This document shows positions 41,631-48,395 of a DNA stretch of 64,000 nt, in pieces. The notes below the pieces were generated by a model that had not been told where the DNA came from, ran no database searches, and saw only the letters and a list, made by a program, of their open reading frames with translations. Origin of the DNA: Sandaracinobacteroides sp031425455 (GTDB taxonomy: Bacteria > Pseudomonadota > Alphaproteobacteria > Sphingomonadales > Sphingomonadaceae); the NCBI GenBank assembly GCA_031425455.1, contig JANPJJ010000090.1:8126-72125 (forward strand), given 5' to 3'. Numbering within the stretch: position 1 is the first letter of the stretch; each line of letters begins with the position of its first letter. Both the position numbers and the translations under genes were made by a program.

Positions 41631-43046
41631 TTGAAAGCGCTGAGTGCATTGACGATCGGAGGTCGTACCTTCCTGCCGCTGGTGGAGGGCGGCAAGGGCG
41701 TGTCGGCGACCAACCATGCTTCCGCCGGCGCCTGGGCCCGGGCGGGCGGCATCGGCACGGTGTCCGCGGTGAATGCAGACAGCTATGACGAGGACGGCAA
41801 CGTCATCCCGCAGGTCTATCGCAGCACCACCCGCACCGGCCGCCACGAGGAGCTGGTTCGCTATGCGATCGACGGCGCGGTTCAGCAGGTGCGGCGTGCC
41901 TACGACATCGCGTCGGACGAGCTGAGGGCCGGGCGCGGCGCACTCAACATCAACGTGCTGTGGGAAATGGGCGGCGCGCAGCGCGTGCTGGAAGGTGTGC
42001 TGACGGAAACCAAGGGCCTGCTCCACGGCGTGACCTGCGGCGCCGGCATGCCTTACAAGCTGTCCGAAATCGCGGCGCGACACGGGGTCTATTACTATCC
42101 GATCATTTCGTCGGGCCGGGCATTCCGGGCACTCTGGAAGCGCGCCTATTCCAAGGCGGCCGAATGGCTGGGCGCGGTCGTCTATGAAGACCCATGGCTC
42201 GCCGGCGGGCACAACGGCCTGTCGAACGCCGAAGATCCGAGGCAGCCGCAGGACCCCTACCCGCGCGTGAAGGAGCTGCGCGAGGTGATGCGCGAGGGCG
42301 GCCTTGCCGACAGCGTTCCGATCGTGATGGCGGGCGGGGTCTGGTATCTGCGCGACTGGGCGCACTGGATCGACAATCCCGAGCTGGGCGCGATCCTGTT
42401 CCAGTTCGGCACGAGGCCACTGCTGACGCAGGAAAGCCCGATCCCCGAAGGCTGGAAGGCGCGGCTGCCGACGCTGGACGAGGGCGATATCCTGCTGCAC
42501 AAATTCTCGCCCACAGGCTTTTATTCCAGCGCGGTCCGAAACGCGTTCCTGCGCAATCTGGAGGCGCGCTCGGAACGGCAGATCGCGTTCAGCACCGAGG
42601 CTGCGGGCGACCACCAGTATACGCTGGACGTCGGGGTGGGCCGCAAGACCTATTATGTGACCCGCGATGACCTGAACCGGGCGCGGGAATGGCATGGCGC
42701 CGGCTATGACACCGCGCTCAAGACTCCCGACAACACGCTGGTGTTCGTGGGCAGCGCCGAGGCGAAGCTGATCCGCAAGGACCAGGCCGACTGCATGGGC
42801 TGCCTGTCTCACTGTGCGTTCAGCGCCTGGAAGGACCATGGCGACAACACGACCGGCTATCTGGTCGATCCGCGCAGCTTCTGCATTCAGAAGACCCTGC
42901 AGGACATCGCGCATGGGGCGGACCCCGAGCACGAGCTGATGTTCGCCGGGCACTCCGCCTTCAATTTCAAGACCGACCCCTTCTATTCGAACGGCTTCGT
43001 GCCGACGGTGAAGCAGCTGGTGGATCGGTTGCAGACGGGGGATTGA
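41631..43046 (+). CDS. Nitronate monooxygenase-family flavoprotein with C-terminal cysteine cluster
   Basis: A 471-residue member of the nitronate monooxygenase/2-nitropropane dioxygenase family of FMN enzymes, with LVEGGKGVSATNHASAGAWA, NINVLWEMGG, GVTCGAGMPYKLSEIAA and VMAGGVWY. It is longer than the roughly 350 residues usual: the last 130 residues contain Cys388-x2-Cys391-x3-Cys395 and Cys418, arranged like an iron-sulfur ligand set. The start is taken as TTG 41631 because CGGGAG lies six bases before it; GTG 41610 is the alternative and adds seven residues. The substrate is not known. Confidence 0.82.
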   Translation: MKALSALTIGGRTFLPLVEGGKGVSATNHASAGAWARAGGIGTVSAVNADSYDEDGNVIPQVYRSTTRTGRHEELVRYAIDGAVQQVRRAYDIASDELRAGRGALNINVLWEMGGAQRVLEGVLTETKGLLHGVTCGAGMPYKLSEIAARHGVYYYPIISSGRAFRALWKRAYSKAAEWLGAVVYEDPWLAGGHNGLSNAEDPRQPQDPYPRVKELREVMREGGLADSVPIVMAGGVWYLRDWAHWIDNPELGAILFQFGTRPLLTQESPIPEGWKARLPTLDEGDILLHKFSPTGFYSSAVRNAFLRNLEARSERQIAFSTEAAGDHQYTLDVGVGRKTYYVTRDDLNRAREWHGAGYDTALKTPDNTLVFVGSAEAKLIRKDQADCMGCLSHCAFSAWKDHGDNTTGYLVDPRSFCIQKTLQDIAHGADPEHELMFAGHSAFNFKTDPFYSNGFVPTVKQLVDRLQTGD

Positions 43047-43103
43047 GTCTGCATTGAGCCCTCTTCCTGGAGGACTTTGCGCGCCTGCGGCAAGTTCGAT
43101 TCG

Positions 43104-43132
43104 TTGACACGCCGCCTGGGCTTGCGCATTGG
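43104..43132 (+). promoter_or_regulatory. Possible sigma70-type promoter of etfBA
   Basis: TTGACA at 43104-43109 and CATTGG at 43127-43132 with a 17-base spacer lie about 40 bp before the etfB start. The -35 is perfect but the -10 is poor, so this is a weak call. Confidence 0.35.
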
Positions 43133-43173
43133 AGCGCTCGCAGAAGCGCGATGAGCTGGGGAGCGACAAGCCC

Positions 43174-43923
43174 ATGAAAATTCTCGTGCCCGTGAAGCGG
43201 GTGGTCGACTATAATGTGAAGGTGCGGGTGAAGCCCGACCAGTCCGGTGTCGAGCTTGCCAACGTCAAGATGAGCATGAATCCGTTCGACGAGATCGCTG
43301 TCGAGGAAGCCGTGCGGCTGAAGGAGAAGGGCGTCGCGACCGAGATTGTGGCTGTTTCGGTCGGGCCGCAGCAGGCGCAGGAAACCATCCGCACCGCGCT
43401 CGCGATGGGGGCCGACCGCGGCATCCTGGTCACGGTCGACGGCCCGACCGAGAGCCTGGGCGTGGCCAAGCTGCTGGCCAAGATCGCAGCCGAGGAGGCC
43501 CCCGGCCTTATCATCCTGGGCAAGCAGGCGATCGACGACGATGCCAACCAGACCGGGCAGATGCTGGCGGCCCTGCTGGGCTGGGCGCAGGGGACGTTCG
43601 CGTCGAAAGTGGAACCCGCCGGCGAGACGGTGGCGGTCACTCGCGAAGTCGATGGCGGCCTCGAGACGGTGGAGCTGAAGCTGCCCGCGATCGTGACCAC
43701 CGATCTTCGCCTCAACGAGCCGCGCTACGCCAGCCTGCCCAACATCATGAAGGCGAAATCGAAGCCGATCGCGATGAAGACGCCGGCCGACTACGGTGTC
43801 GACGTGACGCCCCGGCTCAGCGTCACCAAAGTAACCGAGCCGCCCAAGCGCAGCGCCGGGATCAAAGTGAAGACCGTCGACGAGCTGATCGAGAATTTGA
43901 AGACTGCCGGAGCGATTGCGTGA
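43174..43923 (+). CDS. etfB: Electron transfer flavoprotein beta subunit
   Basis: EtfB, 249 residues, pairs with EtfA to take electrons from acyl-CoA dehydrogenases to ETF-ubiquinone oxidoreductase. Typical stretches are MKILVPVKRVVDYNVKV, NPFDEIAVEEAVRLKEKG, LILGKQAIDDDANQTGQMLAALL, and the recognition-loop part LRLNEPRYASLPNIMKAKSKP. The start is ATG 43174 after GGGGAG. Its last codons plus stop are repeated just before etfA. Confidence 0.96.
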   Translation: MKILVPVKRVVDYNVKVRVKPDQSGVELANVKMSMNPFDEIAVEEAVRLKEKGVATEIVAVSVGPQQAQETIRTALAMGADRGILVTVDGPTESLGVAKLLAKIAAEEAPGLIILGKQAIDDDANQTGQMLAALLGWAQGTFASKVEPAGETVAVTREVDGGLETVELKLPAIVTTDLRLNEPRYASLPNIMKAKSKPIAMKTPADYGVDVTPRLSVTKVTEPPKRSAGIKVKTVDELIENLKTAGAIA

Positions 43924-43964
43924 GCAACTCGACCCACTCTGGAAATGGAGCGATTGCATGAGCA
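43909..43964 (+). other. Duplicated ribosome-site/start unit with a possible 13-codon minigene before etfA
   Basis: GGAGCGATTGC followed by G or A, then TGAGCA, occurs at 43909-43926 and 43947-43964 with one mismatch. The first copy overlaps the etfB stop as GTGA; from that GTG (43920) a 13-codon frame SNSTHSGNGAIA runs to TGA 43959-43961, which overlaps the etfA ATG as ATGA. Each copy has GGAG seven bases before its start. This looks like duplication of the coupled junction, leaving a short frame in between. Confidence 0.6.
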
Positions 43965-44902
43965 TCCTGGTTCTTTCGGAACATGACAATACGCATCTCA
44001 AGGATGCAACTCTCAACGCCGTTTCGGCGGCGAAGGCCTTGGCGCAGCACGCCGGCGGCGATGTGCATGTTCTGGTCGCGGGAAAGGGCTGCGGCCCGGT
44101 CGCTGACACCGCCTCCAAGATCGACGGCGTAACCAAGGTGCTCGTCGCCGACGACGCGGCCTATGAGGCGGCGCTTGCGGAGAATGTGGCGCCGCTGATC
44201 GTCGGGCTGATGGCCGGCTACGATGCCGTCGTGGCGCCCGCTACCTCGCGCGGCAAGAATATCCTGCCGCGGGTCGCTGCCGCGCTCGATGTAGCGCAGG
44301 TTTCCGAAATTCTATCTGTGGAATCGGCCGACACTTTCACCCGGCCGATCTATGCCGGCAACGCCATCGCGACGGTAACGTCGACAGATGCCAAGAAGGT
44401 GATCACGGTGCGCGGCACCGCCTTTCCGAAGGCGGCCGTCGGCGCCGGCACAGCTGCGATCGAGTCGGTTTCGGGCGGCAACGACGCCGGCCTTTCGGCG
44501 TTCAAGGGCGCCGAGCTGACCCAGTCGGCCCGCCCCGAGCTTACCGGCGCCAAGATCATTGTGTCGGGCGGGCGCGCGCTCGGCTCGGGCCAGGCCTTCC
44601 ACGATGTGATCGAGCCTCTGGCCGACAAGTTCGGCGCCGCCGTCGGTGCCTCGCGCGCAGCTGTCGACGCCGGCTATGTGCCGAACGACTATCAGGTCGG
44701 GCAGACCGGCAAGATCGTCGCGCCGGAGCTTTATGTCGCGGTGGGCATCTCGGGGGCGATCCAGCACCTTGCCGGCATGAAGGATTCGAAGATCATCGTC
44801 GCCATCAACAAGGACGAGGAAGCGCCGATCTTCCAGGTGGCGGACTTCGGGCTGGTGGGCGACCTCTTCACGATCGTGCCGGAACTGACGGGCAAGTTGT
44901 AG
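43958..44902 (+). CDS. etfA: Electron transfer flavoprotein alpha subunit
   Basis: EtfA, 314 residues, carries the FAD. The C-terminal FAD domain has the signature PELYVAVGISGAIQHLAGMK and AINKDEEAPIFQVADFGLVGDLF, preceded by VSGGRALGSG and the DAGYVPNDYQVGQTGK loop. The start is ATG 43958, with the GGAG of the duplicated unit before it. It serves the several acyl-CoA dehydrogenases in the window. Confidence 0.96.
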   Translation: MSILVLSEHDNTHLKDATLNAVSAAKALAQHAGGDVHVLVAGKGCGPVADTASKIDGVTKVLVADDAAYEAALAENVAPLIVGLMAGYDAVVAPATSRGKNILPRVAAALDVAQVSEILSVESADTFTRPIYAGNAIATVTSTDAKKVITVRGTAFPKAAVGAGTAAIESVSGGNDAGLSAFKGAELTQSARPELTGAKIIVSGGRALGSGQAFHDVIEPLADKFGAAVGASRAAVDAGYVPNDYQVGQTGKIVAPELYVAVGISGAIQHLAGMKDSKIIVAINKDEEAPIFQVADFGLVGDLFTIVPELTGKL

Positions 44903-44990
44903 CACCTGCAACGGTTCCGCCACAAAAACGTCAACGGCAGGTAACGCAGGCGAGGCATCCCGCAAAGACCATCTGACACGGGGGTCTTTC

Positions 44991-46433
44991 ATGCTTCGTT
45001 CTGCTCTCGCCGGCCTTGCGCTGGCGCTTTCCACATCTGCGTCCGCTGCCATCGTGCTGACCGGCAGTCTCGGCATCGCCGGGGACGCAACGGACTTCAG
45101 CGGCATCGCGCCGGCCTTCGGCGGTAACCGCCTTTCGATCGGGTCGGACCTGTTCTACGATTCGGCAAGCAACAGCTTCTGGGGCAACACCGACCGCGGC
45201 CCCGGGGGCGGCCTGATCGATTTCGCCCCACGCGTGCACCAGTTCTCGCTCGATATCGGCAGCGACGGTTCGCTCGGCGGCTATACACTGTTGAAGACCG
45301 TCGTGTTCAAGAAGGACGGCGTGGCGTTTACCGGCCTCAACCCGCGCCTGGCGCCGCAGGGCAATGCCTCGGTGCTGGGCCTGTCCTACGATCCCGAAGG
45401 CCTTGTCGTGCTGAAGAACGGCAATTTGCTGGTCGCCGACGAATATGGCCCGTCGGTCTATGAGTTCGACAGCGAGGGCAACTATATCCGCGCCTTCACA
45501 CCGCCGGCCAACATCGTGCCGCGCGACGCTGGCGGTAACCTCAACTTCGTCGACGGCCGCCCCACCATCGTGACCGGCCGGCAGGACAACCGCGGCTATG
45601 AAGGGCTAACCGTCTCGCCGGACGGCAAGACTGCCTATGCCGTGCTTCAGGATCCGCTGGTGAACGAAGGCGCCCCCGACGGCCGCCGCAGCCGCAACGT
45701 GCGCATCGTCGCCTACGACGTGGCAAGCGGCGAATCGACCGGCCAGTTCATCTATCAGTTGGAAAGCCTGGCGGACATCAACGCGCGCGTTCCGTCCGCC
45801 ACGTTCGGTGCCAACGCCCAGGGGCGCAACATCGGCCTGTCGGCCATCATCGCCCTGGACAACGGCAAGTTCCTGGTGATCGAGCGGGACAACCGCGGGC
45901 TCGGAGTCGACGACCCGAATGCACTGAACCCGGTTGCGTCGAAGCGGGTCTACCTGGTCGATCTTGCCGGCGCGAGCGACGTCAGCGGCATCGGGCTCGC
46001 CGGCACCAACGACCTGCCGGCTGGTGTTGTTCCGGTGAGCAAGTCGCTCTGGCTCGACGTTGCATCAGCACTGAAAGCCGCCGGCCTGGTGGTCCCCGAG
46101 AAGATCGAGGGCATCAGCTTCGGCCCGGCGATCGACGGCGGCTACGCCTTCGTGGTGGTCACAGACAACGACTTCTCGGTTACGCAGACCGGCGAAGGCG
46201 TGCAGTTCAACCGCTGCACTTCGGGCATCGGCGGCAGCTTCGTCGATGTGGCGCTGAACGAGCTGTGCCCGACCGGCACGGCACTGATCCCGACTTACGC
46301 CTATGTTTTCAAGGTGTCGGGCCAGGATCTGGTGGATGCCGGCATTCCGGAACCCGCCAGCTGGGCGATGATGATCGCTGGGTTCGGCCTGGTGGGCGGC
46401 AGCCTGCGCCGGGCGCGCCGCGCCGCCGCCTGA
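44991..46433 (+). CDS. Secreted esterase-like (phytase-like family) protein with PEPxxWA-CTERM signal
   Basis: A 480-residue exported protein of the esterase-like activity of phytase family, a beta-propeller group. It has a signal peptide ending near ASAA, the family stretches SDLFYDSASNSFWGNTDRG, DPEGLVVLKNGNLLVADEYG, QDNRGYEGLTVSPDGKTAYA, and the tail PEPASWAMMIAGFGLVGG then RRARRAAA. The substrate is unknown; despite the family name, phosphate hydrolysis is not shown here. A GC-rich hairpin follows 13 bp after its stop. Confidence 0.87.
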   Translation: MLRSALAGLALALSTSASAAIVLTGSLGIAGDATDFSGIAPAFGGNRLSIGSDLFYDSASNSFWGNTDRGPGGGLIDFAPRVHQFSLDIGSDGSLGGYTLLKTVVFKKDGVAFTGLNPRLAPQGNASVLGLSYDPEGLVVLKNGNLLVADEYGPSVYEFDSEGNYIRAFTPPANIVPRDAGGNLNFVDGRPTIVTGRQDNRGYEGLTVSPDGKTAYAVLQDPLVNEGAPDGRRSRNVRIVAYDVASGESTGQFIYQLESLADINARVPSATFGANAQGRNIGLSAIIALDNGKFLVIERDNRGLGVDDPNALNPVASKRVYLVDLAGASDVSGIGLAGTNDLPAGVVPVSKSLWLDVASALKAAGLVVPEKIEGISFGPAIDGGYAFVVVTDNDFSVTQTGEGVQFNRCTSGIGGSFVDVALNELCPTGTALIPTYAYVFKVSGQDLVDAGIPEPASWAMMIAGFGLVGGSLRRARRAAA

Positions 46434-46445
46434 GACGAACGATCA

Positions 46446-46479
46446 GCCCGGATCGCCGTCAGAGCGGCGCGATCCGGGC
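46446..46479 (+). terminator. Hairpin after the phytase-like gene
   Basis: GCCCGGATCGC (46446-46456) pairs perfectly with GCGATCCGGGC (46469-46479) across a 12-base loop. It lies between two same-strand genes and could terminate the first, although no T run follows. Confidence 0.45.
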
Positions 46480-46586
46480 GGTCGTCATTCGGCCCAGTTT
46501 CCCGGGCACTGCAGCTTGATCGAAGCCGGCATTGTGAAACGCTGACCTCGGCGCTACCCGTCCGTCGCAACCAGCGGAGGGACGGC

Positions 46587-47453
46587 ATGAAGATCGGCGT
46601 GATCGGGGCAGGGATGATGGGAGCCGGCATCGCGCAGGTGGCGGCTGCGGCCGGGCATCAGGTCGTGCTGACCGATATGGACCAGGCCCGCGCCGAACAG
46701 GGCAAGGCCGGGATCGCGAAGCTCGTCGACCGGCAGGTGGCCAAAGGCGCGCTGGAGCCTGCGGCAGCGCAGGCGCTGCTTGCCCGCATCACCCCCGCGG
46801 GGACCAGCGAGGGCTTTTCAGATGCCGGCATCGTAATCGAAGCCGCGACGGAGAATGAAGGGCTGAAGCAGAAGATCTTCGCGGGGCTGGCAGGCAAGCT
46901 TTCCCCCGAAACGCTGCTGGCCACCAACACCTCGTCCATCTCGATCACGATGCTGGGCGCCGCCACCGACCGGCCCGATCGCTTCGTCGGCCTGCACTTT
47001 TTCAACCCGGTCCCGGTGATGAAACTGGTGGAGATCATCCCCGGCCTGGCCACCTCGGGCCCGACCCGGAGCGCCGCGCGCCACTTCATAGAGACGCTGG
47101 GCAAGACCGCGATCGTGTCGGAAGACGCGCCGAGCTTCATCGTCAACCGCGTGCTCTGCCCGATGCTGAACGAGGCGATCTTTGCGCTGGGGGAGGGCGT
47201 CGGCAGCGTCGAGGACATCGACGCCGGCCTTCGCCTTGGCGCCAACCACCCGATGGGCCCGCTGACGCTCGCCGATTTCGTCGGGCTAGATACGCTGCAC
47301 GCCATCATGCTGGTGATGCAGAAGGCAACCGGCGACCCGAAATACCGGCCGGCGCCCTTGCTGTCGAAATATGTCGAAGCGGGCTGGTACGGCCGCAAGA
47401 CCGGACGCGGCTTTTATGACTATTCCGGCGAAAAGCCGATCCCGACCCGCTGA
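46587..47453 (+). CDS. 3-hydroxybutyryl-CoA dehydrogenase
   Basis: A 288-residue NAD-dependent 3-hydroxyacyl-CoA dehydrogenase. The N-terminal Rossmann motif is GVIGAGMMGAGIAQVAA, NTSSISIT is the conserved loop, and the catalytic His is in GLHFFNPVPVMKLVEI. SEDAPSFIVNRVLCPMLNEA starts the C-terminal domain. The short single-domain form indicates a 3-hydroxybutyryl-CoA or phenylacetate-pathway (PaaH-like) enzyme rather than a fused FadB. It has GGAGG a few bases before the ATG. Confidence 0.93.
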   Translation: MKIGVIGAGMMGAGIAQVAAAAGHQVVLTDMDQARAEQGKAGIAKLVDRQVAKGALEPAAAQALLARITPAGTSEGFSDAGIVIEAATENEGLKQKIFAGLAGKLSPETLLATNTSSISITMLGAATDRPDRFVGLHFFNPVPVMKLVEIIPGLATSGPTRSAARHFIETLGKTAIVSEDAPSFIVNRVLCPMLNEAIFALGEGVGSVEDIDAGLRLGANHPMGPLTLADFVGLDTLHAIMLVMQKATGDPKYRPAPLLSKYVEAGWYGRKTGRGFYDYSGEKPIPTR

Positions 47454-47509
47454 TTGACTCCTGTAGCCCCACGGCACGATAACCCATCAGCTGACCGAGG
47501 GGGCGTGAT

Positions 47510-47914
47510 ATGACAGGAACCGGGCTTTCGATTGCCGCCATGCTACTCGTTGCAGGCTGCGCCGGCAGCAACCAGGGCACCACCAATCAGACGGTCTGGG
47601 TGGCGGACGGTCCGCCCGTCAACTGCATCACCACGCACCAGATCCGATCGATGCGGATCATCAACGACCAGACCATCGACTTCGAGATGACGGGCAACCG
47701 TGTCTTCCGCAACAACCTGCCGTTCCGCTGCTCGGGCCTCAGCTTCAACCAGGCCATCCGTCACAATAGCCGCACCTCACAGCTGTGCAGCGTGAACAGC
47801 ATCACCGTGATCACCCCCGGCAGGGGGCCGAATGGCCCGACATGCTCGCTGGGCCAGTTCCAGCCACTGAAGCGCGTGCCCGTGCCGGAGGTCCCGGCCG
47901 AAGCGAGGGGCTGA
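47510..47914 (+). CDS. Small lipoprotein, possibly DUF6491 family
   Basis: A 134-residue protein with a lipobox (AMLLVAGCAGS) and a Cys-bearing core: VNCITTHQIRSMRIINDQTI, NNLPFRCSGLSFNQAIRHNS, LCSVNSITVI and CSLGQFQPL. The pattern matches, as far as I recall it, the DUF6491 lipoproteins of proteobacteria, whose function is unknown. Four cysteines in the mature part suggest disulfides in the periplasm. It converges with rbfA, with about 20 bp between them. Confidence 0.75.
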   Translation: MTGTGLSIAAMLLVAGCAGSNQGTTNQTVWVADGPPVNCITTHQIRSMRIINDQTIDFEMTGNRVFRNNLPFRCSGLSFNQAIRHNSRTSQLCSVNSITVITPGRGPNGPTCSLGQFQPLKRVPVPEVPAEARG

Positions 47915-47933
47915 CCTCTGCCGGGGCGTCGAC

Positions 47934-48395
47934 TCAACCCTCGTCGTCAGGCTGGATCTTTGGAGGTGCGCGGTCGGCGAGGTCGCGCGCGACCCGCGGC
48001 GTGCGGAGCAGGGCATCGATCCGGGCGGCTTCGGCATAGCTTTCGTCGGTGCGGAAGTGGATTTCAGCCGCATATTTGGTGCTGATGCGTTTCGAGACTT
48101 CGCCTTTCAGCCGCTTAGCGTGGGCATTGAGCGCCTTCAGGACGGCCGTTTGGTCTTCGGGCGCAGCGCCGACCGGCATGATATAGGCGGTTGCGTGCCG
48201 CAGGTCCGGAGAAACCCGGACTTCGGACACCGAGATGATGTGCCGGTCCAGCACATCGTCCGGCACGTCGCCGCGTGTCAGCAGGTCGGCGAGGACATGG
48301 CGCATGGCCTCGCCGACCTTCAACGTTCGGACCGAAGGTTCGCCAGACTTGGGCTTCCGGACCGAGGGTCCGCCGGGTTTGGCTGCCTTCTTCAC
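47934..48395 (-). CDS. rbfA: Ribosome-binding factor A
   Basis: RbfA, 153 residues, is a KH-type factor for 30S maturation and cold adaptation. The core shows VGEAMRHVLADLLTRGD, ISVSEVRVSPDLRHATAYIM and KRISTKYAAEIHFRTDES. The start is GTG 48393-48395, overlapping the infB stop as GTGA; upstream extension would lie inside infB. An N-terminal basic tail (KKAAKPGGPSVRKPKSGEP) contains two similar segments, PSVRKPKSGEPSVRTLK. It ends the rimP-nusA-ylxR-infB-rbfA operon. Confidence 0.94.
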   Translation of the reverse strand: MKKAAKPGGPSVRKPKSGEPSVRTLKVGEAMRHVLADLLTRGDVPDDVLDRHIISVSEVRVSPDLRHATAYIMPVGAAPEDQTAVLKALNAHAKRLKGEVSKRISTKYAAEIHFRTDESYAEAARIDALLRTPRVARDLADRAPPKIQPDDEG

